A stretch of 64,000 nucleotides of DNA, taken from Chrysomallon squamiferum (taxonomy: Eukaryota; Mollusca; Gastropoda; Neomphalida; Peltospiridae). Under the pieces are notes generated by a model. The model was not told where the DNA came from. It made no database searches and saw nothing but the letters and a program-made list of their open reading frames with translations. This document shows, one piece after another, positions 42,120 through 56,600 of the stretch. The stretch spans positions 2,520,116-2,584,115 of the forward strand of contig CM022679.1 in assembly GCA_012295275.1 (NCBI GenBank), given 5' to 3'. Within the stretch, counting starts at the first letter, position 1. Every line of letters begins with the position of its first letter. Made by a program: the position numbers and the translations under genes.

Positions 42120-45100
42120 GAAATCCTAATCAGTGGATTTGTTTTTCCTCTCTTTATTGTTTTTATTGTTTGACTGATGTGAGATTACAGTTCAGATAAA
42201 GTTCAAATTAAATGAAATTCTGTTTATTTCTTGCAAACAGAATTTGAAAGAGGTCAGTACCACAGTGCCAGTTGAATACAAATTGTTGTTTTTAATATTA
42301 AACCTCTTGAGATTTGCCAACATGCACAGCTGAATACCACAGAACAGATCATTCTAAATGCCAAAACATAAAGCTGAATGCAAAAGAGTAAATAATTCAA
42401 ACTGTCAAAATATAAAGCTGAATATACTATAGAATAATTTTAAGTACCAATATATAGAACTGAAATAACACAGAATACTTGTAAATGACAAAATATAAAG
42501 TTGAATGCCACAGAATAAACCATTGTAAATGCCAAGATGTAAATCTAAATGCCACAAACAGATTATTTTAAATGTCTAAATGTAAAGTTTAATACCACAG
42601 ACCATATTTAAAGAAGATGGAGTGGTATTGAGGATTTCAGCTCAATTTTTCTTTTTTTTTACCATATAAACGTGTTTGTCACAAAGCTGAACCATTAATC
42701 TAAGCATGGAACTAACACAGCTTTCAGATGAAAAGATTACATAATTCAGTTCAGTGCTCAGAGAAAAACCCAAGTACATGAATACATATAGTTCCTGGCA
42801 GCAAAACAAAATTATTATTATAATATTATTTAGTAATTTAACATAACTGTAGTAAGTTAGTAATTTTTGACATGCTATTAACTGTCTTAGGTAAGAAAAA
42901 CCTGTTATATTATTTGATTATATATTTTGGATTGGAAAACCATGGAGTGGATCCATGATTTATAGTAACTTTACATGTAACCACTGTGAGAAACAAATTT
43001 CTAAGTGAAGTATTTCTGTCATTTAATTTACGTAAATGGTTCTTTCTCAGGAATTCGTTAAAATGTAGCCACTCATTTGTAGGGAATGCTGAATATTGAA
43101 ATACTTAATTCCATGAGAGTTCAAAAACAGATGATCTATAGGTCTTCACTGATATCTGTTAAAAAAAATCAACAAAAACCCTCACAACCCCTCCCCCCCA
43201 AAAACCCCACCTTTATCTTAAATGATGCCTTAGCTTAATATGGAATTGAATTAAGAAATTAGAACACACACATAAAACACACACACTTATGTATATATTA
43301 AACTTTGTTGACCAACAACTGACTAGTTGTTTAACTGAAGTCTGAATTTTCTACATCTGTATTCTAAGTAAACTACTGATCTAAGGCTAAATGAAAATAT
43401 CTGGGGATGAATGAAACTAAAGGGGGAGTAAAAGAAGGAATGAAATTTTGTGATAAAGACTTGAGAGTCCTTGAAAAATAATTAAAGAATTTTTTTTGCT
43501 TTTAAACAAAGTGCAAAGCACTGTAACACAATTTTATATAAACAAAACACACACAAGAAAATAAATATTCAATATTTTGACAACATTTCCATTTTAAACT
43601 TCCATTTCCTCAGAGGAAAAAAAACTTAAACTTTTACAAATATTCCTTAAATGGCTATTTTCAACATGTCTTTGGTAATAATTTATTAAAGCAACATCAC
43701 AAATCCATTATTTTGTCAAACCTCAGGAGAAATTGTTTTTTATTCCAAGACAAATTTACTTGAGCTCAGTGTGATGGACCTGATGGTCATCTGAATCCTT
43801 TTTGCTAGGACTACATTAATACTTAAATGAGATAACACATCAGACCAAGTGTGGGTTTTAACTCTTACAATGGACACCTGTAAATTGATTTGCAGATGAG
43901 AGAAGCACATTATAACAGAAATGTGGTGATATAGTAAGATACTTAGGCAAATGCCTAAGGCTATGATTAAATGGAAGTTCTCTTCATGAATTTTGAATTC
44001 CCAGACGGGATTGCCATGAATGGAGAGGGAAAATTAAGTAAAGGAAATATTTTACTTTCAAATAACATCAATAAGCACACATGTGTTTGCTAAGTGCATT
44101 GTTTTAACTAAGTTTTCATTTTTTTTATTTCCATTTGTTCTGTAATTTAAGAACTCCTGGAAACGTGTTTTTATTTTTGCATTTATGTACATTATTGTCT
44201 GTCAGTGGTAACAGAGTGATATTTCTATAAATACAATTACTTGTTTCTAAATAATATTCAAATGGTTTAAAATTATTTCATATATATCACTTTTTTTATC
44301 ACTGTATTATTTATTACCTATTTAAGTTGAATAAAGAAAATTATTTGATAATTATTTACTGGTATATTCTGTTTACCTTACTAAATCCATTAAAGAATAT
44401 ATTTTCAAAACCAAATTATTATCAGTTACTGTCCATAAAAAAAAAAAAAAAAGAAAAAAAAAGAGGCTGTTGTATTAATTTCCCATTCCAACTCACTGAA
44501 TCATATTTTGACTGATTCATATTGACATGTGAAGAAAAGGGTATCTGATCTATGTGTTCCAAAGTTTCTTACTAACAGGTTACAGTACTCACACAAAGTG
44601 TATATTGTATGAAAGATGTTTTGTATCTTGCAGTTTGAACTGCTGTACATTGAAGTTCTGTACACAGTGAAACACAAGATTGGAACAACGACCAGCAGCC
44701 ATTCTCCTTTCATACAGGATCTCTACCAGTACGCACAGGAAGCGTTTGGTGTGAGCCCTGAAGACCACGCCCGACTCTTAGCCAAGGCCACAGAGGAAAA
44801 AGTATAAAATAAATATTTAAACTTTTATACTTAGTCTACATCTTACTGCTAGACAATACCTCACCTTGAAAAAAAAGTATTAGATAAACATTTTAATTTT
44901 TATGTTATACTTGTAAGTAAAATACTGAGAAATGTAAAAATGAATATTAAAAACTAACAGTCAGGTGACTTTAACAACTATTTGTTTACTGGTGATTAAT
45001 GTCAATTTTAATAATTTGTTTTAAATATTAATACAGATATTATAATAAATAATAAACAAATTGTGCTGGCATGTAGTAAATGGTATATACACTGTTTAAG

Positions 45101-45161
45101 ATTCTGAAAAATATTAAAAAAGACAAATCTTGTACAAATACTTAAATATTTATAAACACAT

Positions 45162-45202
<41 letters not shown>

Positions 45203-45547
45203 CACAATACTAAAACCATGTTTAATTTTTAACAATGTTTTATTTTAGCCTCCTATAGTGGTTCTCAATGTGACAGTTGTAGATGCGAAAGGTCTTCTAG
45301 CTAAAGATGCTGATGGTAAGTCTCAAACTTCATCCTGCTTTTCCTCTCATTTTCCCAAGTTTGTCTAGTACATCTGTCACTGAAATTGTTTGATGTAGTA
45401 ACATTACAGTTTTCTTGTTTGCAGTGATTTTAGCTGCTACTGGGGTTTGATCCTTTAAACTTTGAGTTTTAATATTTTATCAGCTTTATCAGAATGAAGA
45501 ATCTAGATTCAGGTTATCTGAATATCAGTTATTTATTTTTTATTTTA

Positions 45548-45617
<70 letters not shown>

Positions 45618-46246
45618 TTATTTTATTTTATTTTTTTATCTTTACTTTAATTTACTTTACATTATTTACTATACAGGATTCAGTGATCCCTATTGCATGC
45701 TGGGAATCATGCCTGGGAAGTCTCCAGATCTGGACCAGAATGCCATGTTTTCATCAGACGAGGAGTCAAACAAGAAGGACAGGGACAAGAAAGACAAAGG
45801 ACTGCGGAGACTTTCCACGAGTCTGCGCAGGTCAAAGAAAGACAAGAATTACGCAGTGAAGGAACTGCTGCCCGCCAGACTGATCAAAACTACAACAGTG
45901 AAGCCAAACACACTCAACCCAGACTGGAACGAAAAGTTCAGATTGTGAGTACTGCCTCAGAAATGTTTTAACAACACTAACAACATGTTTACAGTCTGTG
46001 GTGATGTGCCTGTCAGTCTCATGCTATCCTTTTTTTAAATAGCAGAAAGATATTTTCTGTCTGAACCTTTCCATAGATGTGTCTGTGATTATTTCTTGTA
46101 AAGAAGAAAGAAGAAATGTTTTATTTAACACAGTCAACACATTCTCAATCTGTGCTGATATTTAATCATAAATGTGGCTAAGAACTGTACAAACATTTAG
46201 AAAATAAATTTTATAATTTACAAGTTTTCTTAATTGTTTTGGTAAT

Positions 46247-46339
<93 letters not shown>

Positions 46340-49300
46340 TTTAATTTATTAAAAAAAAGACATAAAACATATAGCAATAAATATGATTTTAAAAAATAAC
46401 TTAACAAAATTATAATGTTTGTGAATTTCTGATTTTATTTTCAGTGACTTACAAGATGTGAATACAGATCATTTTCACCTGGATATCTGGTGAGTTTTAC
46501 ATTTTACCTGATTCATTTTAATAATTAATAGTTAATTTAAAATTACTTAAAATTACAGTTATTGAATATATTATTTATTTATTTATTTATTTAAAATTAA
46601 TTTATACAATTTAATGGATAAAAAATTCATTTTGTTTTTACTGTTTTTTATTTCAACATATTACAGTTAATTCAGATTTTTATATATTAAGCAGAGAAAT
46701 TCATAACTAACTTTTCAGAATAGCATTACAGTGTACTTTTACATTCTCTTATTTTATTTATAACTCCTGAGCAACCATTACTAATAATAAAGTATGACAA
46801 AATGACAAGATTATAGCAAGGCTAATGTTTTTCTTTTTGAATTTCATCTTACATGTCATTTCGTATGCTGAAATGAAAACAAATCCTTTAGCCTGTGTTT
46901 TTAACTATTTATACATGCGTGCACTTTAAAATACACATTTCTTTGTTAATGTGATTTAATATTTAATGATTAGTCTACCAGATAAGTCAGTTCTGACCTA
47001 CATTCAGCTGTATGGCTAATGGCATTGATTAAATTATTAATAGAGACAGATTTTTAATGTCTGCCTGACAAGATAAATAGTTTTACTTATAACTGTTAAA
47101 CAGTAATCATAGCAATACTAATACTAATACTAATAATAATAATTATTATTATTATTATTACTATTATAAAATATTACATTTACAGATAGATGCAGAAAAA
47201 CATGTGCATGCACACACACCTGCCTACTTGCCTTCATACATTCATACTGTTGAGGGAAAAAAATAATCTCAGTATTATTTTGCATTAATTTTAACTCTTG
47301 TTTTTTTTGTTATTTTTTTGTTAACTTGACTAGAAAATATTGAAAACACTTGGAAGGTACTTCACAGCTTAACGGGAAAAGTAAATGACAATCTCTGTAG
47401 AAAATTAAAATTTAACTGCCAAACTTAAAGTAAGAAACAATTATAAAAAAAAAATAATAATAATTTAAATAAAAAATATATATAAATAAACAAAAAAAAG
47501 AATATATAAAAAGAAGCTTATATTATTTATCATGGGATTTTAATAATCCAGTATTTATTTATTCATTTATTTATATTCTTTTTAAATTCTGTATTTTATC
47601 CAACTACGTTTCAGTGTAGTCTAACAGAGGGTTTCAATCTTTAGTGTGAAAGGAAATACAGAAAACACAACAGAATTAAAACTTATCTATCATCATTTGT
47701 TTTTCTTCTTGCACAAAGAAACATTTTTTACAGATCCACTTTGCCGTAACAGGACAACACATACCGTAATGTTTGAAGAGATAACTGTTGTTGTTGAATT
47801 AAAGTGTTTGATTTCAGGGATCATGATGATGAGTCGTCAGTGTTTGATGCTGCTAAGAAGCTGAATGAGGTGACAGGGTTTAAAGGACTGGGGCGTTTTT
47901 TTAAACAGATTGCACAGTCAGCTCGCTCCAAAAACGATGACAGCGTTGATGATTTTCTTGGTTGTGTCGACATCTCAATCGTGGTAAATTGACCTTTTTC
48001 TTTGTTTAAAGTAAATAAAGGAAGGAATGAAGGAAGGAATAAAATGCAGCTATTTAATCAATTATTCTGCAGTCACATGTAAAAAGGTCATAAATTATTA
48101 ATAGTCACACTCTGTAGTTTTGATTTTTTACCATGGCGATAAGAAAATAAAAATCAACATTTGTTGACTTGATAGTAGTATGTGCAGCCTTCATAGTGAC
48201 TATATGTAGACTTCTAAATCATGCAGATATATTAATTATCAACATATGTTAATTTCAAAATCAGTATATTTAACAGTGACTTTAATTTTATTTATCCACA
48301 TTAAACATTTAGATATTACTATTTTGAAAATGAGAAAAAAACTTTATTTACATCATAATTACACTAATTAATTAAATTTTAAAAACTTTTTAACTGACCT
48401 GACTAACTCTGACCAGATCAAACTAATGAAATACAATGTTTGTAATGCTACAGGACATTCCGTCTGTGGGTATTGACCAGTACTACACGCTGCAGGGCCG
48501 GTCATCTCGGTCAAACATTCAGGGGGAGATAAGACTGATACTGAATCTGGCCACACGAGAGGACCGTGGGATTCCCGAGGATGACAACTGGACAGACATT
48601 CAACAGCACGTCGACCTCATGTCCATCTTCATAGAGTACGAACTGCGAATCTTTTCTGTAAGTGTTCACCATAACACATAACTGAATACACCATTAATAC
48701 CATAGCTGAATGTGTCACCTGATACAATAATACATAACTGACTGTATCATTAATCCCATACCTCATAGCTGAATGTTTCACCTCATACAGTAATACATAA
48801 CTGACTATATCATTAATACCATACAGCATAACTGAATATTTCACTAATGCCATACTAAATAAATTAATTTTTTTAAATATCATATTGCATAACTCAGTAT
48901 TTTACTTAATGACATACTGCATAACTGAATGTTTCACCTGATGCCGTAATACATAACCGAATATTTTACTCAGTACCAAACTATATAATGGAATGTTTCA
49001 TTAATGCTATACTATATAACCTAATATTTCACTAATGCCATACTATATAAGTGAATATTTGTATTGATATCATACTGCATAACACAATATTTTACTTAAT
49101 GCCATATTGCATAACACAATATTTTACTTAATACCATGCTGCATAAATAAATATTTCACTAATATAATATTACATAACTGAATATACACAAAAACCAAAA
49201 TGTTCCTACAAATGGCAAACAGAATATTTAGTTTAAATTTATTAAAACACCAGAGTAGTTTCTGCAAATTTAAAAAAAAAAAATAATAATAATAAAACAA

Positions 49301-50292
49301 ATACATATAAAATAAATATCAAGCTAATAATGTTTAAATTCTTCAAAATAAAATAAATATTATTTAACTTCTTTTCAGAAAATTCATCCAAAAGTGTAGT
49401 TTTTAAGCAGTATTTATTTCTATAACAGGTTACATCATTACAGAAAAACACTTCATCAAACCAAATGGAAAATAAGATGTAAAAAAAAAAAAAGTGATTG
49501 CTAAATAGATTTTTCATGTAACTGAATAAAAGGCTGTTGTTTTGTTTGAAGTTAGTGACACTATGCAGAATTCACTGTACTTGTTAAGTGAGACCAGACT
49601 TATTTCCATATTTAGAAAAACAATACAGATCAAAGCAGATCATTTTTTTTAAAACTGAGATTCCTTTTTGACTTAATCTTGTATGTAATTAAATAAACTT
49701 TTTTTTTTTTTTTTGATCATTTTTTTTGTTTCAAAACCTATTTCTTTTTTTTTTTTTTGTAAACTACACATTTTTTCTAAACAGTAAAATATTGTTGTTT
49801 ATAACGGTAAAATACTGTTATTCCTAAAGTGTATGCATTTTTAAATAGTAAAATATATTTTTTGAACAGTAAAATATATTTATTTATAAACAGTAAAATA
49901 TTGTTATTTGTAAAAAGTAAATACTTTATTTATAACAAGTTAATATTGTTATTTTAAAACAGTTAAATTTTTGTTGTTTGTAAACAGTTAAATGTTTTTA
50001 TTTATAAACAGTAAAATATTATCTTTGAACAGTAATATTGCAGTTAGTAACTGTACATTGTTGTTTACTGTTTTCAGGATTCTTCCTACCTGTGGAACGG
50101 CATCCTGCCTCAAGTAGCTCTGACGATTCTACACCAACACGCCATACAGGGCGACATCACAGAGGAGCAACAGGCCGTCTGGTTTGTCCTTTTACACGTC
50201 TGCTTGTGTTAACAATACAAACATTGTGTTGTGTACTTGTAGAGAAAACTGTATACTTTAGACACAAAATCATGTTTGTGTGTGCATGTGTC

Positions 50293-50340
<48 letters not shown>

Positions 50341-51571
50341 CTTTACATATATATGTGTGTGTATGTATGTGTGTATGTTTGCCTGTAAGTATATATATGT
50401 GTGTTAGTTTATTTGTTTGTACATATGAATGTTAGTATATAAAATCATTCTTGTAAGAAAACTAACAAATGTACAGAACTGCTATGAGAAATTTTTATTG
50501 TAATTATTAACAAGTCTCAAATAACTTAATTGAATCTATTAACAGTTAATTAATTATGTAGTTTGCAGTCTACTTACATTGTCATTCACAGCATGTAATG
50601 AAAACCAAACTAATTTAAGTTAATTAAATCTATTAGCAGTGATTACATCTTTTATAGTGTGTTCCTGTGCATACACATTAAATATATTTCATAATTATCA
50701 CACTTCTAAGTAATTGTTTTAACTGTTTTTGTATACCAACCTTTAACTGTAATAAAGTTTGCCAATAACAAGCACAAGGAAATTCATTCAGATGTCATTT
50801 TTTAGTTATATATTTATTATTATTATCATCATCATCATCATCATCATCACCATTTTCATTCCAGTCGTTGGATGGCATACAGCCAGAAACACACAGAACA
50901 TCAGCTGAACTATGACATTCTGCTCTCACTTCTGGATAATCTCAACAAAACCTGGAATAGTGCATCACTGTCCAGAGAAGAGGTAAAAACAACTTCAGTT
51001 TAACATCCTTTAATACCTGTAGAGTCACAATTTTGACTTCCCCTGTTTCTATAGTGATGACCTTTTTAGAGATGGCAATAGACTGAGACATTATTTTTTT
51101 AATTATTATTATAGAACACTTATACAGAATATAATTTTATATATAAAACATGCTCAAAGTGCAGAATTTATTATTAACTGACTGAGATATATGAGAACAT
51201 GTGATTGTATTAAGATTTCAACAGATCTGTTTGACGTCTGCTTCTGCTGTAACTCAGTACAGTGTGTGTACTTAATCTCAGTAATGAAGAGATTAAACAC
51301 AATTTTGTTTTGAGTTTTGTGTTGTTTGCTGTATTAAATGGTTGTTTGTTAATGTTTCAGAGATTAAACATGAATATATTTTGAGTTTTGTGTTACTGCT
51401 GTTAATGTAAATGGTTGTTTTGTTTTGTTTCAGGAGGAATGCCTGGCTGAATCATTTCTTTCTTTCATTGAGTACTGCATGAACCTGATTCGTCGTCAAC
51501 GAGAAATGTTTCCTCCATCAAACCGCAAATCTATCAAGTGGTTAGAGGGAATGTTGAGGTAAAGACATGAA

Positions 51572-51610
<39 letters not shown>

Positions 51611-51810
51611 AGGCTCTTTTCTAACAACACTGTGAAATAGTTTTATATCAGTGGTTAATGATTCACAATGACAAGCTGAAAAGAAAACTTGTGGCTACCA
51701 TTTATTAATTATCTTTACTGATTAGCAAATTCTTATTAACAGAAAAGTACATAGATTAATAAAACAGCTTACATTCATTAAATTAGATGATACTTCAAAA
51801 AAAAAAAAAA

Positions 51811-51897
<87 letters not shown>

Positions 51898-53635
51898 GTC
51901 TGAAAGTAATATATATTTAAGAGATTTCACTGTTGATAAAACACATTATGTAAGATGAGTTTTCTGATTTAGATGTCTAGCTAAGATTTACGACATGAAA
52001 GCTTTCAAGAAATGTTGTCCATTTGAGAAAGAGCTTCATCTGGAAATAACAGCAGTTATCAAGGTAAACTGACATTGAAAATAAAACACCACAGATACAC
52101 AATACTACAGAAACAAAAAAACAATTTAGTTGGGTTTTTTTAAATTGTTAATGATATCCAGTTTAATTAATAATGAAGTATAATAACAAAAGAGTACAGT
52201 TTAACAACAGTAAAGTCTTATTTCAATGTTTCAGCCTGTTTATTTGAGTTGTTAGAAAGTCTAAAATTATTCATAATATGCCATCATTTTTTTGAAGTAA
52301 TTTGGATTCTAAGCTTGTCAGGATTCTTTCTAATGGTTCCAAAGAAAAAATTCTCAGAAACATGAATTTTTAAAACAGTAAAGTCTGAGACTAATATTGT
52401 TTATGTAATCATATATAGATACATACATTTCTGCATATCTCTATATATGTACATAGATGCACATACACACACATACATACATACTTAGATATATACATAT
52501 ATACATATAAATATATATCAATACATACATATATATCTACATACATCTGTACATACATACATGCATATTTATACATGTACATTTACTCAGCAATGTGTCT
52601 GTGTATCTGTGTGTGTGTGTGGGTGTGTGTGTATGGGTGTGTGTGTGTGGGTATGTGATTATCAAATTATCTTACGTACAGGCATACAAAACAATTAAAA
52701 TATATTAATGTTGGAAACACACAGATGACTGAATTGTGAAAAGTCAGATATTGTTGGTATATTGACTTTGATACAGTGAACACAAATGTTGATGATTTCA
52801 GAAAGGAACACAGGAATGGTATGACAGAATCCATTCTGCTTGCTGCTCACACTCAAAGGTATTGAAACAATTTAAATCATTATTTTTAATATTTCATAGA
52901 TAACATTATTATTTTACATGTCAGTGCTGTTATATTGTAATTAAATAAAATATAAAACATAAATATTTTTGTCACATGAATATATTTATCTTATTTTAAA
53001 AGATATTTTTGAACAAGAATAAAGTAAATATCTACTCAAAAATATTTTAATTCTGCTTATAATCTTTATTGCTAATTTATCCAGGTGATGTAGATTTAGT
53101 TTTGAAATTTTATTTGTTTATTTATTTATTTATTTATTTCATTTTATTTTACTTTAATTTATTTATTTCTTTAACTATTTATTTATTTATTTTATTTAGT
53201 TTAGCTTAGTTTATTTTACTTTTATTTATTTATTTATTTATTTATCCTTTATTTACTAATTTATTTATTTATTTACTTATCCTTTATTCACTAATTTATT
53301 TATTTATCTCTTTTTTATTTATTCATTTATTTATTTATTTATTTGTTTGTTTATTTATTTAGCAGGATGATGAGAATTTAAGCATGTTGATAAAACTGAC
53401 CAATCATCTCAATGCAGACATGTCACATGCTCTCAAGTTCTATCAGGAACTTTTCCTCAAGTACGTATTCTAACACTGTGAATGTAATTTTAAAATATTT
53501 CTGTCCACAACTTCAGTTGAATGTTTTCCTTATGAGTGACAGGTTGTGTGGTCTGCACTTCACCATGTGACACTTCAACAATTTGTTGATCCAGCTATAT
53601 TCCATGAATTTAAGTTCTGTGTCTTGCTTTATTTA

Positions 53636-53679
<44 letters not shown>

Positions 53680-56600
53680 ATATATATAAATTTTAAATAT
53701 ATGTTTATGTATTAGAGTATAATTATGTGACATATATATATATATTCTACGAAGAATGTAAATAAAACACTTATTTTATTATAATATAAAGCTGTTTTTA
53801 TTTTGTTTTATTTTTGTTATTATTTTTTTCGAAACAGAATTGTTGAAGTGGACTATTTTAGTTTGGTGTACAAACAGCTAGAGAAATTGGTGAGATTTTA
53901 AAACTTCTGAATTTCGTGGTTTTTGTCCTAATACAAATATTTTTGCACGATTTACATATTTAATAAATTTTGCTTTTATTTCATTTTCATGTCCAGTGGT
54001 TTTCTTAATGTATAATATTCAGATATAATGTATATATTATATTTTTGATAAGTGTTAACACTGATTTTAAGAATTATTGTTAGTAAATACAATACATAAT
54101 GCTTATAATGAAAATTTAAAAATTTTAAATATTCTGTTTATCACTATAAACAATTTTGACTAATAATTATCAAAGCTCAGATAAAAACAGTTTTATCTTG
54201 TTTGATCAAGACTACACAGCAACTTCAATTACTTTATTATTTTTATTTTTGTTCAAAACAGATTTGTATTAGGTTTTAATACTAAATTATCAATCAGAAT
54301 AGTGTTAATATATTTTAAAAATAAAATATAATCTTCTTTAAATTTTCCTACACGTATATTATCACTATCACTATAATTTCAGCCATTTTGTTTGTTGTTT
54401 TAAGACATGCATATCAGTGTGCCTACATATTTCACCTCACCATTTTCAGAAATATTAATGAAAAAATTTAAAAGCCAAAACAAAATTAAAAAACCATTGA
54501 TCCATTTTACCATGTATATAGCCATTAACATTTTATCAATATATAATTATATTATCAATTTAGAATCTGTTACCTCCACATCATGAAATGTCAGCTAACT
54601 AAAATAAAATATTTTAAAAAGCAACAATAAAAGGATACATCTATTTCTCAAAATATTATGTCTAATAATACAAATACTACTGATACTAAATTACAAAGAA
54701 TTTTTAAATCATTTGTTTTTGTTTCTCTGTGTTATACAAGTATTAAAATAACAGTCATTTTTTTTTTTAAATCATAATTTTTTTTCGCAAAACTGATCTA
54801 TTCTTTTCCTGAAATAATTTGTATTTTTTTACCAACATATTACATAATCATTGCAGTATTAGCCATGTTTTGCATTTTGTTTTTTGAAATTATATATTTT
54901 TTTTTTGTTGACATTACATAATCCCCAATGTATTCCTAAAATATTTTGTGTCTATTTTCCACCACTGTACATAATCATTACTATTTCGACCATTTTTATT
55001 TGTTTTATTATTATTAATATTAAAATTGTTATTATTTTTTAAATCATAAATATTTTCTGACATTACATAATCACTGCAGTATTAGCCAATTTTTGTTTTT
55101 GTTTTTAAATTATTAAATTTTATGTTTTCTGACATTATGTAATCCATTCTATTAGTAAAATCTTTCCCCCAAAAAATCATTTACATGGACCAAATTTTTT
55201 TTGGTTAAATTTATTTTTTAAATCATTAAATTAATGTTTTCAGAGATCACATAAACCATTCTTTTATGTAAAATCATTAACATCCATTTCCCCTATATAA
55301 TCAATGCTGTATGAGCCATTTTGGTTTTCTATTTTTTTGGAAATGATGTATTGTGCAAATACTGCTTTGAATGATAAACCTGTGATGGCTAATCCCTTAC
55401 TATTGTATGACATGCAGCATGTACCACGTCGCTGTTGTAATTATCTGTGTTGTTGTTTCTCTCCAGCTGTCTGCTGATGCTAAGAAAGCCTTGGATGAGG
55501 AGGTTGGTGTTGTTATTAATCCTCTGCTTGGTCACATTTATTCATTTCTCTTTGTCTCTCTTCCCTCTGTGTCAGTTACAAATCACGAGAACAAAGAATA
55601 ACATTCTTAGAGTTATATGATAGGTAATGAAACAAAATTTTATAATTTTGCTTCATCATTTTTGTAATTTGAAATATAAATTAATTTTTGTTTTGGTAAC
55701 AGAATTATATATAAATAGTTGACATCAAATATAAAATATATATACCAAAAAGAAAAAAAAGAAAAAGATAAAAAAAAAACATCTAGAAGAAAAACCCAGA
55801 GAATTTTAAATAAATAAATAATAATAAAAACAACAACAATAATAAATAAATAAATAATTACAAAATCCCTAATTTATTTTAATAATTTGCTCATAATCCC
55901 TCTAACAAAAACATGAAAACATTTGTGAAAATATCCCTAAATGACAATAGAAATAATCTCTTACAGAAATTCTTTACTGATTAATTTAGTAAACTGTGTG
56001 AGATTCAGTGTGATGTTCTGATAAGTGAACATATTTAAGTATATATTAAATACACATCATGAAACAAAATAACTGCTCTAAATAATTTACTAAGCAGCAT
56101 GAAATATTTAAAATAATTAAGTATACACATACATGTATACACATATTACACACCACAAACACACATTATATATATATTTTATATATACATCTCTTTTTCT
56201 GTTTCTAATTGAAATTTACTTCTGTTGTTGCTAACAAATTATCTAAATGTATGTTTCCATGTGATTGTTTTATCAGTTACTAAACCTTTAATAATAATAA
56301 AGTGACAGTGTTACAACAAACTAGTCAGGATGCATGGAAACTGGTAATTTCATGTTTGTTAATGTCACTTCACACACAGAATGTTAAAAAATTCCTGATA
56401 GACTGAGGAAACTGCACTTCTGTAATCATATTGTAGATAAAAAAAAAAAAAAATTGAATTTGGAATAGATTTTCAAACACCAATATGATATTAATTTTAA
56501 AAACATCATATATGCATGCAGATGAATGCACACACAAACATATATGCACATACATAATCACATAGACACAAATCTATACACACACACACACACACACAGA

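Noticed and set aside
45494-45859. Open frame of Tyr repeats running into exon 6
   Set aside because: It is a different frame from the C2A coding frame and comes from the (ATT)n array; the real exon starts at 45,677.
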